Counted from the first letter of the stretch, positions 1 to 11,548 are shown. The stretch: DNA of 64,000 nt from Aphrocallistes beatrix (GCA_963281255.1 OY725489.1:7130523-7194522); one strand, 5' to 3'. A program made the numbers and translations. Notes: a model not told the origin generated them from the sequence alone.

Positions 1-116
1 TTAGAGATGTTATTTCCCTTATAATTAATCAATGTTACCCCAGGCTCCCAAAGGGCGCCTCCGGCGGACACAAAGTGTCTGCCAGCCGCGCAGCGCAAGC
101 AAGCGAAGCGCGCTTG
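1..116 (+). mobile_element. Helitron-like element, 3' end (cut by window edge)
   Basis: This is the last part of a type B Helitron-like element whose beginning lies outside the window. It carries the GC-rich 3' cassette: a perfect-stem hairpin around GGCGGACACAAAGTGTCTGCC, then the terminal AGCGCGCTTG, followed by T. The same end recurs about a dozen times in the window. Confidence 0.7.
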
Positions 117-181
117 TATTCTAAAATTACGCAACTAAATACAAACATATTTATATATTTGCTTAACTAATTTCAGTAACA

Positions 182-565
182 CAGTAAACCCTCGATTATC
201 CGAACACCTTGAGAACTTATTACCGGATAAGTGAAATAAGGGTAGTACAACTTCGATTATCCGAACACTTAATTGAAGCTGGTTAAGTTTTCAAATAAGT
301 TTAAGTGTGTTTGGTAGACGAAATAATAAAGGTTTGCATCTATACCTAAGCAATTGTGTTTAAATTGTATCATAAGCCCAATTTGGTTGTAGTGGAAGTA
401 CCATAATAATTATATCCTCGAGAAATATTATGCGACACAGAAATTGAAATAGTGCGATTGCAATCTACAGACAAAACAAAGAGTACCGGGTTTAAACAAA
501 ATTTAAAGTTTAAAACAGTAAAGCGAGGCTAAGACTCGACTGTTCGGATAAACGAGGGTTTATTA
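182..565. mobile_element. pogo/Tigger-like MITE
   Basis: Terminal inverted repeats begin CAGTAAACCCTCGATTATCC and end with the reverse complement, TTCGGATAAACGAGGGTTTA. The terminal CAGT...ACCCTCG...ATCCGAAC pattern is typical of pogo/Tigger-class Tc1-mariner elements. No transposase is present, and the right tip has diverged. A cleaner relative lies at 31916-32246. Confidence 0.6.
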
Positions 566-787
566 TACATAATAATGTTTTGCTATATTGTGGTAGACAG
601 CTACTGGGATTTTCAAAAAAATTACTACAAGTTTGCATTCCAGAAATGGTACTGGTTAACTGCATGCTATGGTAGTATCACTCAAAAATAGTGTACGTAT
701 ATATAGGATGAAAACTCAGAAATGAAGTAATCCTGAAATTATAATACTCTTCTTAATCATATACATAATATTACACAAAGTTAAAGT

Positions 788-1033
788 TCATTGCCAATAA
801 TTTTGGGACATACTGTAAATACCCATGACTTCCAATCTCGGTTGGACCAACAATGAAATGCTTAATAGGTTTAAATATTCGTACTCAGCATTAAATTTGG
901 AGAAGTTTGAGGGGTCACATGACCATATTCGAGCTGAATATTTTCCTTGACGACGCACGAATGTGCAACATTCCAATTCAAACCTCCTAGTAACGCCATC
1001 AAGTGACCCTTTGTTTGGCTCCTTATATTCCAT
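788..1033 (-). CDS. hypothetical 81-residue ORF
   Basis: A genuine ATG with G at +4 opens an 81-codon frame with mixed, protein-like composition: several Cys, Arg and aromatic residues in a segment around ECCTFVRRQGKY. I recognise no family. There is no obvious promoter and no duplicated copy in the window. It could be one exon, a transposon relic or chance; in AT-rich DNA a frame this long is only weak evidence. Confidence 0.2.
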   Translation of the reverse strand: MEYKEPNKGSLDGVTRRFELECCTFVRRQGKYSARIWSCDPSNFSKFNAEYEYLNLLSISLLVQPRLEVMGIYSMSQNYWQ

Positions 1034-1546
1034 GAGTTCAAATAAACTTAAATCAACACTCTACATGACCATTTAGTAGGATTTCCTGAATGCGGAATTA
1101 GGTACAAGGTTAGGACACTTTCTACTCCCTCCCCTCCACGTGATTGCTCATCTGGCCATCACTAAAATTTTATTTAAAGTACACGTATACGTATATTTAG
1201 CAGATTTTCTACCGGAATCCTCGGAAGTAAATTATCACTCCTAACACGCTAATTACCTCCCATCTCCTTGTAACAAATGAAACGTTTGAACAATCTCTAA
1301 GTTCAAAATGGGATGTAGTGCCTGAGCAAGAATAATTAATTAATTACAAAAAACGGCTCGCCATGCTAGAAGGAAATAATATTACTATGGATAATTAATA
1401 AAGCGATCATCAATTCTACGGTAATGGAGTGGGAAGATGCTGTAAAATTGAAAGTTTGATAAAAGAAAGTGGTTGAATGTAACAGAGCTAAACTTTCAAG
1501 AAAAGAAAGATAGGTGCTAGGACACAAAGGTGATTTGCTAGGGCTG

Positions 1547-2165
1547 TCAGGTCAAAATTGGTCCGGGGGACCAGATTTGGTCGCCAAAATTGGTCCGGGG
1601 GACCAGTTATTACAGCCAAAATTGGTCCCCCCGAACCAGTTTTGGTCGCCAAAATTGGTCCGGGGGGACCAGTTTTGGCTGCCAAATTTGGTCCGAGGGA
1701 TCAGTTTTGGCTGTCAAATCTAGTCCGGAGGACCATTTTTAGTGCAGTTTCTGCAGAAAGATGCCCCTATGGTAAGGACGGTGTACTACATCCGTTCATA
1801 TGTATGTATGTATCCGTACGCTGCGAAATTTTAGTTATCAAAAATTTCGTAGTCCCGATGTATTACAATATTCATATCTCACGTGCCAAGTCAGTTGCAC
1901 TATCGGTCTACCGACAGACTTTTTTTAACATGAATAATGCCAACTTGAGCTATGATAAAAGCGGGGCGCAGCGTTGTAGTTTGCGGGAAATGGCGGGACG
2001 CAATAGTAAAACTTCTACATTCTTGTTGTAATGTCATCACCTCCTATGAGGAGAGGACTACTTTAGTGTACGTAATTAAATGACACAAAATTTAACCCGG
2101 ACCAATTTTGGCAGGGGCGAACCAGTTTTGGCCTGCCAAAATTTGTCCCCCCGGACCATTTTTTT
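1547..2165. repeat. GGTCC palindromic tandem repeat element
   Basis: About five degenerate units of roughly 30-34 bp at 1547-1740 contain the palindrome GGTCCGGGGGGACC followed by AGTTTTGGCTGCC. One or two further units lie inverted at 2095-2165. Outer sequences at about 1538 and 2193 both read CTAGGGC inward, so this may be one MITE with repeats in its arms. The 157-residue frame across 1558-2031 is a reading of the repeat, not a gene. Confidence 0.5.
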
Positions 2166-3473
2166 CGTAACAGGGCCAGCATGGCCCTAGTTTTCCCCCA
2201 TGGCTACGGCACTGCCCATGACGCTTTGCCTTTGTTGATTTTCAGAGGTTTCCCTGTCTCGCCAGATAGGACCACTGACTTCGAAAGTTTGAAGCAGTTC
2301 AATTGATCATATGTCGTGGTACTACCGAAGTGTAGTCCTACTGGCTCTATTGGGTGATGGATAGTGACAGCAAAGGCGGGACTTTGCTTGGAGATCTCCC
2401 TGACTCATTTGAGATATTGGTCTCTCCATTAAGTCTATCGCTGAGCGTTATGAACACAGAGCTTAGACAGCGAAACGGAGAGCTAGTGATGTATTCAAGC
2501 AAGTGAAGCTCGCTTGCAATATCTAAAACCGGAATGTACTAAAAAAACAAACAAAAGTTAATCAAAATCCTAAGTGCATGAGAATGTAATTACTTTTTAC
2601 GGAACATTACTAATGCAATACAAAACTTCGAACTTTGAGGCAAATAATTCAAAATTTCGGCTTCAAAAGCGAAGAATACTACTTGATATTGCAGCGAACG
2701 AGACTGGTGAAATGTCGCGTTTGCGGATCCTAGGAGATGGAAGGTAAAACCACATATTGAAGTGCTCAAACTCAAGAGAGAAGCCCTAAAACTTAAAAGG
2801 CAGCACTCCAGTACGAGAATAATTTGTTCCTATCTCTCTTCGAGCAGGCTGGAGAGAGCTTTCATAACGACAGCACAGCGGAATGATGAATCTCTTCATT
2901 GGCAACTGTATTGAAAAATGGATACTTGTATATTTGCTCAATTACTTACTTACTGAACATTGCTGATATAAAAAGAAACTTCGATCTTTCAATCGATATG
3001 CAAAAGCTGCATCAAAATTTTGAAAAGACGAGTTGCATATTTCTAATATTATTTTGTAAAATAAATTCTACTTATCAAAAATTACTGAAGCGAGGAAGGG
3101 CTTAAAGGTGCTCAGTATTTGGCTTGAAAGAAGGTGACATTAATTTTTTAGCTGGTAGTGAAACTGCACCAGTGCATGTTGCGAGCTGTCTCTGTCAGGT
3201 AGGTAGAGTGAAGCTCTATGTGTAGTGTGTCGTCTAAGCAAATGAAAAATATTTTTAATATTTTCAAAAGTATTTGCACACAAATACTAGTAGTAGTAAA
3301 TTGGGTTTCTTCATGAAGGAAAAACAAAACTCTATGAGATACTAAGGGTCTAATTTCAGGCTCGGAATCTACGCATTCGAATTAGTCGTAGTTGAAGCAT
3401 TCTGATAAAATACTTCCACATTTAAATTGGATGAAATACTTGTAGTTAGCAGTAGACAGTTGTAACTTTCGTA

Positions 3474-4110
3474 TACCGGGTGGTCCAAAATAGATTGTAC
3501 CCAAAATCTTTCCCCAGCTGTTCAGGTAGTAATATTTATCTCAAAGTAATATTATTATAAACTTAAGATAGCAACTTAATTGTAAACGTATCCTGTGAAT
3601 ATCAGAGGTCTATAGCCTGAAATCCTACGGCTTTAGAGGAGGTGCTCGATGTGGCCACCATTGCGTTCTTGGACATTTTGAGTCGTCGCAACACAAATTC
3701 TGGAAAACTGACTTCAGAACATCTTTGCTTATCACCCTGATTTGTCTAACATTCGTCAAATAACCCCATAGGAAGAAGTCTTCGAGGCTAAGGTTGGAAG
3801 AGTAAGGGGCCACCCAATGGACGTCTTCCTGCTGACCACGCCACTTTTGAAATGATACTTGAGCAGAATCAAGGAGAGGCTTTGGTGGTGTGGGGGGTCT
3901 CCCTCACCTTGTTGAAACCACATCCTCTTGTGTAGCTCTGGATACTGAGTCCGGAGCTCCTGCCAGAACAGCTCGAATACAGCGATGTACCGCCCACTGT
4001 GTTGTTTGTTATTTCCTTCTCATTTTCCTCGAAGTAGAAAGAGCCGGTGTTCCCTCTATCTGAAATACACGCCACACATCTCGGAGTGTAGGGGCCTGTT
4101 GCCATAATGT
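3474..4110 (-). pseudogene. degenerate IS630/Tc3-type transposase
   Basis: Pieces of a DDE_3-type (IS630/Tc3) transposase are spread over several minus-strand frames. In order they read like GSFYFEENE, then RYIAVFELFWQELRTQYPEL and MWFQQ with PHTTKAS, and finally LSLEDFFLWGYL near the C-terminus. These match the family's landmarks: the strand before the second catalytic Asp, WFQQDG..HT, and the DFFLWGYLK segment. The catalytic D of WFQQDG is lost and several frame changes are needed, so it is dead. The 3' flank begins CCGGGTGGTCC near 3477, possibly the element end. The GC-rich stretch 4110-4620 just upstream may be its 5' part but is not recognisable. Confidence 0.6.
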
Positions 4111-5026
4111 GCGGCTTCTGAGAGCCTTTGTTTTATTCAATAATCAAAGATGAACTTCTCTTGCAATTTCTTCAAGTCTCTTCGATTTTCTCAGTGTGTT
4201 CTGTTTGTATCGTGTTTGCAGCGCACAGAATAAATAGATTCTGTGGACCCCGACCCACCAGTAGAGTGGGGACAGGTCCGGGAGGATGGGTGCGACTGCT
4301 TTCAGGGGTAGCTGGATTCCGGAGGGTGTCAAGGAACACAGTTCCTGTTTCGTAGCAGATCATTTCCGGTCTTCCGATCAGCTGCAACTGAGGAAGCATC
4401 CCTCGCTCTGAGTTGGTGAGACTCAACTAACTCCAGTTTCGTAGTCCTTCAGGCGCTCCGGTTGCAGCCAGAACTCACACCCAGACCTGTGCCCTTGCCT
4501 GTCTCCAGATACGGCGCTGCACTGTGGATGAGAGCACAGTCTGTCTGTCCGAGTAATATCGCTCTGATTCAACTTAAGGTGCCCGGTCGGCCTGTGGACA
4601 CGGTTCACAACGCGCTCTTGCCGACTGCCCTATTTTAGTCAGGATGTCACGCTTTTTCGGATATACTTGTATGTTCAAAGTAATGCGCAGCGAAAACGTT
4701 CCAAAAAGTGGAATTGTGCCGCTTTTCAGTGTATAGGACTAATACAGATATATAATATCCCGCTAAATAGCTCAATGTCCCACTAAAATACTACTCATGT
4801 CCAAGCTTTTTCCCTTTCAGAGGTTGGAATGTATACAATAGCTATGTTAACGTTTGCAGTTAAGAAATACTACAAGATTATATTAACTACAGTGAAATCT
4901 GGATTGTTCACTAAGCAGCCGTCATAGCAGGTTCAACTGCATATTATAAGAGTATAGCTATACAGCTTGATGTTATTTATTTCTAATACAATATGTCATG
5001 AAAAGTGTTTCATGTATTACATATGA

Positions 5027-5601
5027 CAAGCGCGCTTCGCTTGCTTGCGCTGCGCGGCTGGCGGACACTTTGTGTCCGTCTGAGGCTCCCTTCGGTCGCC
5101 TAGGGTCACATTGATTAATTATAAGGGGGATACAATCTCTAAATATGTCCATCTTAGTTTTAAAATCGATATCACTCGAAAAAACACCAAATTTGTCAAT
5201 TTTTAAAATTTTGATGAGTAATGATGACGTCATAACAAAGTAATGAGTCATCATTTTTTGATAATAGTTGCATCATATGTGAGACGTGTTAGTATACAGA
5301 TTCTATTAAAATTTCAGCCTTCTACCTTCTATAATGGCTGAGTTATGCACGAATAACTGTGTTGCTTAGCTTTTAAAAATGTGACAATGACGTCATAATT
5401 CCATGATGAGTCGACATTTTCGTCTTAGCTCAGAACTTACTGGAGCCATAGCCAAAAAACTCCCACATGCCAAAAATCAGCTTTCTACGCCCAGCAGTTT
5501 CTTCAATCAATTCGTTACAGATATATATATATATACACAAACAAACAATAATCGAGTTTTAATAGTAAGGATACACATTAATCGAGTTTTAATAGTAAGG
5601 A
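5027..5601 (-). mobile_element. Helitron-like element, type B
   Basis: Read on the minus strand it begins TCCTTACTATTAAAACTCG and ends with the hairpin cassette and GCGCGCTTG. Flanks are A before the 5' end and T after the 3' end, with no target duplication. The 5' terminal 30 bp are present twice in tandem (5542-5571 and 5572-5601). No coding capacity. Confidence 0.75.
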
Positions 5602-6518
5602 TGTCCTGGAAAATCTACTGTATTAAACTACCAAATTTGAAACAAAATAGCTTACATGGAGAATTAGGATAAAACCTTAATAGTTTGTAAAAGAAAATAT
5701 AAAATTGTTTTAGCAAATCAGATTCCAGAGATTGATTATTATCGCTAGCTGAAATCTTTGATATAATCTATTCTTATCTTGTTTATTTACTTGAACGAAT
5801 TGACTGAGGAATTGGACAGGGCAGATATTAGAAAATTAGCATTCAGTGAATAATATAAATATTCAGTTAGCTCAAATATCTCAGTGAAATTTTCACACCT
5901 CGCCGAGTAAGGTCGTAAACAATACTACCAGCATTCAGGTTCTAATCCGAATTAAATTATCCCAATAATAACGATGTAGTAAAGTTGAATAAAGTGAGTT
6001 TATATGTTTTAATGATATTTCTATTCATAACTCAGACAAATACACAATTCAAGTTCAAGCTAGCATTCTCTACTATCTTAGCAGATAGAGTGGGGAGAAG
6101 AGTAGATGTGTTATTGCAGGGTAGGGATGACTAATAGAGGTGTGAAATAGGGAGAGAGAGAAAGGGGATTGAGTAGCAGCTGACTCCTAGAGAAGTAGGA
6201 CAGTTAAGATGTACTGCATTGAGATATCAGTGAATGAATGACACAGACTTCTAAGCCAATAGATTAGTAAGACATTCTATTTATAGAAATGAAGAAATTA
6301 ATTCTATTTAAACCAAAATTCAAAGAAAAATTTAAAATATTTTATTAATTAAATTAATTGTTCTTCTGTGAGGGTTCATTTTATAATCGATTTAGAAATA
6401 TTAAATTTTTGCGGGAATTCAATAGTTTAAATTAAATATTCAAGTATAATTAGAATTGGAATTAAATCGAACTAAATTGTTTAAATTTTTAAAAAAGAAT
6501 AATCACCTTCAATGAGTG
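5602..6518. other. intergenic, downstream of the NLR gene
   Basis: No gene is seen. A worn Helitron-like internal fragment at about 5790-5925 keeps the motifs GAATTGACTGAGGAATTGG and TTTTCACACCTCGCCGAG. The rest is AT-rich unique-looking sequence. Confidence 0.5.
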
Positions 6519-7796
6519 TTAGTCTTCCCATACAATCTTGATAGAACATTGCTCAGCTGACTGTTCGAGGAGTTCCAGCTGTTCAGGATCAGGACTCGAA
6601 AGTTCGGACTTGGAAAGATCCAGTATTTTGATGTGTGGAGGTGTCAAGATGAGATATTTGAGCGGGAGACACGATTTAGAACTGAGCTCGCAGCGTTCTA
6701 TACATAAATACCTAATGGCTGGATGATAATTCAGACTGTGACACAGCACCAACATTCCAGAATCTTGTAATGGAGTGTAGAAGAGTCTCAAGTAGACGAG
6801 TGACTTCATTACTGTTAAAGCTCTGTACCAGCAACTCATATCATCAGTTGTGAAATTGCAAGAGATCAGTTGGAATGATATCAAGTTGGAACAAATTGAA
6901 ACTAAATTTATGCAACTATTCCAGCTGTTGAAACCAATTCTGTCTAAAGAATCTAAACTGATCTCTCTCAGTGAAGTGGCATTTTCAGAGATTAGTCGTG
7001 AGATGGAGTCTGGGTAGGATGGATTAGGAGTGCGTTTTTTTCCCATTAACCGTAATACAAAATTTCGAAACCTGTGAGCCCCCTGATACCTTCTGTGGGC
7101 CACTAAGGGGTCCATAACACCCAGTTTGGGATTAGGAGATGGGTAGGAAGCAGAGTCTAGACTGAGGTATGTGATGGAACTGAGTTGATGCAAGTATTGC
7201 AATGCTTCGTAGCAATCTTGTTCCGTATACCAGCACAACTCTTTCAGCGAGGAGAGCGCTGATAGGCTGTCAGCTGTCACTGGGAGGAAACCGTGGTAGT
7301 CCCAAATGTACAGTCCATTGAGCGGACTGTCTGTTATTAATCGATGAATGAGTGACCAATCGGAATCATTCGACTTGGGCCTATAGTACAAATTGTGTAA
7401 TGACCTGAATTGGTTGGTCAAGTTCACTAGCATTGAATGGTTCATTGGAGATTCAGTTAAACTCAAACTTCCAGTGAATTGGTTGGTTGAAGGGAACAGC
7501 AGCTGAGAATCGTTACTAGCTGTCAGATCACACGATATGAATTCAATGCTAATTCTGATGCTAGCAGGTAGAGTGGCAGAGGAGAGCGGACCAGTGAAGG
7601 AAACGATCGTCTTGAAATCTTTATTAACAAACACGAGTGCTAAGTAATCCAGATGGCAAGGGGCGATTGCTCGGAGCAGAGAATTGAACTGTGTTGATTT
7701 AATAAAACCGGATTGAATAAGTATGACATGAAAGTTGTGAACGTATTTCAATGATTGTGTGAAACAATGCCATTCATTCGGGGAGACAGTCTGCAT
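6519..7796 (-). CDS. NLR leucine-rich-repeat part (continues the NACHT frame)
   Basis: This 425-codon frame is Leu/Ser-rich with irregular leucine-rich repeats over roughly residues 155-410: segments such as LSSLKELCWY, LSSITYLSLDS, ATSLREISLDS, CSNLISFQLISCNF, MKSLVYLRLF, AIRYLCIERCEL and IKILDLSKSEL. It lies directly downstream of the NACHT frame on the same strand. The reading frame stays open upstream of the first ATG back to about 7950, where it overlaps the NACHT frame one base out of register. It is therefore best read as the C-terminal ligand-sensing half of one NLR protein of about 1150 residues, not a separate gene. Either a one-base deletion killed the gene or the assembly has an error there. 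Confidence 0.75.
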   Translation of the reverse strand: MQTVSPNEWHCFTQSLKYVHNFHVILIQSGFIKSTQFNSLLRAIAPCHLDYLALVFVNKDFKTIVSFTGPLSSATLPASIRISIEFISCDLTASNDSQLLFPSTNQFTGSLSLTESPMNHSMLVNLTNQFRSLHNLYYRPKSNDSDWSLIHRLITDSPLNGLYIWDYHGFLPVTADSLSALSSLKELCWYTEQDCYEALQYLHQLSSITYLSLDSASYPSPNPKLGVMDPLVAHRRYQGAHRFRNFVLRLMGKKRTPNPSYPDSISRLISENATSLREISLDSLDRIGFNSWNSCINLVSICSNLISFQLISCNFTTDDMSCWYRALTVMKSLVYLRLFYTPLQDSGMLVLCHSLNYHPAIRYLCIERCELSSKSCLPLKYLILTPPHIKILDLSKSELSSPDPEQLELLEQSAEQCSIKIVWED

Positions 7797-7882
7797 GAAA
7801 TATAGGCAGGTCGGTTCGGGGAATTTCTCATTGAAATATGCGAAATGTTTCGAAATCGCATCAGAATAGTTTATTTCGCTAA

Positions 7883-9997
7883 TTAAGGCGCATAATAGGA
7901 GGAATGATTGTGTGAATTCCTTCCAACCAGAACTGTCGATAAGTTCTTGAAATAACCCAGCTTATAAATCATCGGCACGTCAGAGAATGACATCGGTTTA
8001 GGGAGTGTGTGTCTACACAGAATAGGCGTCATGCGACCTGCGTTCTGTCTCAAGATGCCACTTACAAACCTAATTACCATCTTGTACATGGACAGATACT
8101 GGACCGAGGAAGTTATGTAGCGGAAAATAAAACATTGGTTCGTCCAGGAGTTGGCGCAAATGGAGACTGCAGCCATGTATTCTTGTATTGTGAGGTGTTG
8201 AAATGTCCATACTTTCACTCGATTACCAAAACGACCCACTTTCATATGTGCCTGCATCAGACCGAGACGCTCGCTGCTCAGTTTCGTGTCTCCGATCTTT
8301 AATGGAATATTTTTATCAGAAGTCAGATCTCGATCAAAAATGCCCTGATTCGCTTCCTTCCCAATGGCACGAATGCACTTCTGAATTCCTGGGTGGAATT
8401 TCGAAAGATCGCAGACTTTGCTGTGCTCCTTTAGGCCCATACGGGATAACTGGCGCCGAATCATGTATACGATCAGTTGGGTGTAAATGTGGGAAAGCGT
8501 GAAAGTCAGGATGGACTCGGACTCATTGAATAGAGCGGTGAACAAGCTCGCATTTACTGGGATCAGAGAAAGCTGCTCGATTTCTTCATGCCGGTAGAAC
8601 ATTTCGTTCACGTCATTTAACTTGGAAATGGTTTCAATGCGCTTCTCGAAATAGAGGTCTCGGTTTTCCGGAGAGAAACCGAGCACCTGGAAATGGGCGT
8701 CCACATGGAACTGGGACTTCTCCTGAAGTTCGGACCACGCGTAAGGTCGGCTCGTGACGAGGACAGTGCTTAGCGGGAGGATGCGTCGCTTAAGCAAACA
8801 GTTCAGTAGTGTCGCGTCGAATGGCACATCTCTTGCAAATTCGTCTACTCCGTCGAGGATAATCAGGAGTCCCTCTCCTTCCGATTTCACCAACTGCTCA
8901 GAGAGGGATTTACTCCACTTCGCACCTGAAAACATGCTCAGTGAGAGCCAACACACGATGAAGTCGCCATCAACGATGTTCCCCGCGTCGTGTCTCGCCT
9001 CCTCGAGTTTGTGCCATTCAGGATTCCGGCACGGGATGGAGATAACGTACCGAAAGTTGGTCAATGTGCTGGTGCCGTACATGTACGCGAAATGCTTACA
9101 CAGAAAACTTTTGCCGCTTCCTGGACTGCCAATCAGGCACCAGAGTTCATGACGGGAGGAGTCAAAACTGGTCACTATCGAATCAAAGTCGACGACCTCG
9201 ACCGATTCCTGTGCTACCCGACTGTGGATATTTCGGAGGAATTCAATCTCTTCACAGCCGCTCTCTGCCCCTACTCTCTTCTCGGGACTCTCCACCTTGA
9301 TGACGGTCAGGGGAATGTAGACGGATTCTATGGGGACGGGATCTTGATCGAGGATAACACTCACGTCTTTATTCTGAATTCGGATGAATTCTCTCAAACT
9401 CAATTGCCACACTATCAGCTCTGCCTTTTCATCACGTTCGATTTCTTTCAGGATTTGCTGGCGAAACGTGTTGCTACTCATATTTTGGAATGTGGTTATA
9501 TACCCATGCACTTGATTGGCTAAATCGTTCCGTTCTACGATTTCGAGGTATTCACAGAGGTCCACCATGTTAGATGTGATGACTTTGTTGTCAATGCATT
9601 GCTTTAACATGGACTTTGGTGCTGATTCGGAACTAGTATGGGCTAGCAGCATCCATTGCTGTGAGGTCATTCCCTGTGTTAACAGTTGGACGAATGTTTG
9701 CATGGATTTTGGTTCTTCTTTGTGCGATCTTTGCCTGTGACTCGGGTCGGACAGCCATTCTAGCTTCCTGGCTGTGTGAAGGATACTCCCACCAACACCT
9801 TGTAACGCCAAATCAAACGTGGAAGGATTGAATTGGTCCCATTCTTTCAGTGCATAGAGGAACTTAATGGGATCGTTTCCAGTGTCTTGTACGATTCGTG
9901 CTGGTACCTCGATCGCGTTTTGAAGTTTAGAGATGGTCGGAGGTGTCAAAAATCTCTTAAGTTCCATAAACACTCTCATTTCGTGTTTTTCTGACAT
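7883..9997 (-). CDS. NLR-type receptor: death-fold domains plus NACHT ATPase
   Basis: A 704-codon frame. Residues about 8-70 and 98-168 look like two death-effector-type helical bundles; the second ends DLCEYLEIVERNDLA, as DEDs do. The NACHT NTPase follows: Walker A GSPGSGKS at 290-297, Walker B LLIILDGVDE at 377-386, VTSRP near 414, and the NLR winged-helix motif FQHLTIQEYMAA at 599-610. The family senses danger or microbial signals, oligomerises through NACHT and signals through the death folds in the cytosol. The start ATG at 9997 sits in AACAAAATGT. The last 20 or so residues, after KLGYF, are out of frame: shifting one base near 7950 continues smoothly into the LRR frame. The domain calls NACHT and LRR are firm; DED versus CARD-like is less certain. 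Confidence 0.88.
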   Translation of the reverse strand: MSEKHEMRVFMELKRFLTPPTISKLQNAIEVPARIVQDTGNDPIKFLYALKEWDQFNPSTFDLALQGVGGSILHTARKLEWLSDPSHRQRSHKEEPKSMQTFVQLLTQGMTSQQWMLLAHTSSESAPKSMLKQCIDNKVITSNMVDLCEYLEIVERNDLANQVHGYITTFQNMSSNTFRQQILKEIERDEKAELIVWQLSLREFIRIQNKDVSVILDQDPVPIESVYIPLTVIKVESPEKRVGAESGCEEIEFLRNIHSRVAQESVEVVDFDSIVTSFDSSRHELWCLIGSPGSGKSFLCKHFAYMYGTSTLTNFRYVISIPCRNPEWHKLEEARHDAGNIVDGDFIVCWLSLSMFSGAKWSKSLSEQLVKSEGEGLLIILDGVDEFARDVPFDATLLNCLLKRRILPLSTVLVTSRPYAWSELQEKSQFHVDAHFQVLGFSPENRDLYFEKRIETISKLNDVNEMFYRHEEIEQLSLIPVNASLFTALFNESESILTFTLSHIYTQLIVYMIRRQLSRMGLKEHSKVCDLSKFHPGIQKCIRAIGKEANQGIFDRDLTSDKNIPLKIGDTKLSSERLGLMQAHMKVGRFGNRVKVWTFQHLTIQEYMAAVSICANSWTNQCFIFRYITSSVQYLSMYKMVIRFVSGILRQNAGRMTPILCRHTLPKPMSFSDVPMIYKLGYFKNLSTVLVGRNSHNHSSYYAP

Positions 9998-10518
9998 TTT
10001 GTTCTAGAGGAATGGAATAATATAAAATATTGTTTTGGCCAAGTGATACCTCCAAAAAAATATTTGTAGAACCTAACAATGAATTTCAACAGCAATGAAC
10101 TGTGAATGAATATGATCCTTTGAAAAAACAAGTTTTTAAGAACTTAGCAATGTTTAATTCAACTTTTCAAAGAGAGACGCTCTTATGACATTAGTATCTT
10201 GCTACATCATGCGTGATTTTTCTGAATCAACAGTTCGATTTTTTAAAGTTTAGCTCGTAACATATCTCATGATTTAGATGTGAATATCTACTTTTCGTAA
10301 TACAATAATTTCGGATTTTAACCTTACAATTCTCTAAAATACGGTTTTAAAAAAGTCAAGTTAAGCGCATAAAATACTGAAATTTAGTACTACATATTTG
10401 TATGGGAAAATGTAGTGTTATATACTTTTGTGCGGTTAGTACATTGGTATTTGAACATATTTAACAACAAAATGAGTATTTTAGCTAGAAGCGAGAATTC
10501 AAATACTAATTCAGAGTA

Positions 10519-10688
10519 CAGTCGACTCCGCTTAATAGGGCACTGTTTAATCGTGTCACTTTTGGCAGGACCGGAATAGCTATCACACATAGAAGCTAGT
10601 ACAAAATAATTTCGGTTAATAGGGTTCTCCGCTTAATCGGGTCAAAGTGTCCTCTGACCGATGTGATCCTATTAAGCAGAGTAGACTG
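10519..10688. mobile_element. short Tc1/pogo-class MITE
   Basis: Inverted ends CAGTCGACTCCGCTTAATAG and its reverse complement near CCTATTAAGCAGAGTAGACTG enclose 170 bp and are flanked by TA on both sides, the target duplication of Tc1-mariner elements. A lone end of the same family lies at 46861-46877. Confidence 0.7.
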
Positions 10689-10907
10689 TATTTAACTATG
10701 TACATTCAGATGTCAGAATTACATAATTAGACTGTGAATGCTTAATAAGACATGTGTAAAGCATAATTCACATCTCTGAGTGATTTTAAATCAATATTTA
10801 TTTTATAATTATCACAAATGCAGTATTAGTTTTGTATTTCCTGAAAATGTGGTATTGACAAGATGAGTGCTAACTGATTTGCAAGAAAAATGGTTTTAGT
10901 GAAAGAA

Positions 10908-11548
10908 CAGGGCTGAGGTTGGTTAACCGATGTCAATATTAATTGGTAAAAACATTTATTTTTGGACTGATCTTTGCTATGATTAAAAAATATGATCATT
11001 CAATGGTTTCGAAATATATATTATATGATTCGAAAATAGAAATTATATTGTATACAGTGGAATCTGTATATAACGGCCACCCAAGAGACTGGACAAAATT
11101 GACCGTTATATCAGCTGATTGTCTATCCCCAAAAGGTATCAACGTAGTTAATTAAATATCAAGTTTTTAGAAATCCATTGCTTGAAGTAATTATATGAAA
11201 CTTGTTTATCGTTCGTAACAGGTCCTGTAATGAACACATAAAAAGTGAAAAGGGTGATGGCCGTTATAGACAGGTGATGGCCGCTATACACAGTTTAGGG
11301 TCAGTAAGGGAGTACAAACGCGTGGCCGCTGGCCGCGTTGAGCAGGTGACCGCTATACACAGGTTCAATATTATGGAATTTCGGACGGGACTGTTCATTG
11401 GTGACCGCTATAGACAGGTGACCGTTATATAGAGTGGCCGTTAAAGCAGGTTCGACTGTATTTAGAAAATACAGCATATCAATTAAAGATTTTCTTGACT
11501 GCTAACCAAGATGGACGGTGATTAAGCGGTTAACTAAATCCAGCCTTG
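10908..11548. mobile_element. hAT-type MITE, interrupted
   Basis: Ends CAGGGCTGAGGTTGGTTAAC and GTTAACTAAATCCAGCCTTG are imperfect inverted repeats, flanked by a 7-bp duplication GAAAGAA (8 bp with one mismatch), as expected for hAT. It is homologous to the MITE at 47360-48506. A pogo-like MITE (11055-11458) sits inside it. Confidence 0.7.
11055..11458. mobile_element. pogo-like MITE nested in a hAT MITE
   Basis: Ends CAGTGGAATCTGTATATAAC and GCAGGTTCGACTG with TA on both sides. The interior carries many copies of GGCCGTTATA/GACAGGTGACCG, subterminal repeats that recur in the copy at 27131-27575. Confidence 0.75.

Noticed and set aside
8009..9740. Several plus-strand frames of 74-177 codons opposite the NACHT gene
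   Set aside because: They are antisense shadows of the real coding strand. The same holds for plus-strand frames opposite the NHL genes.
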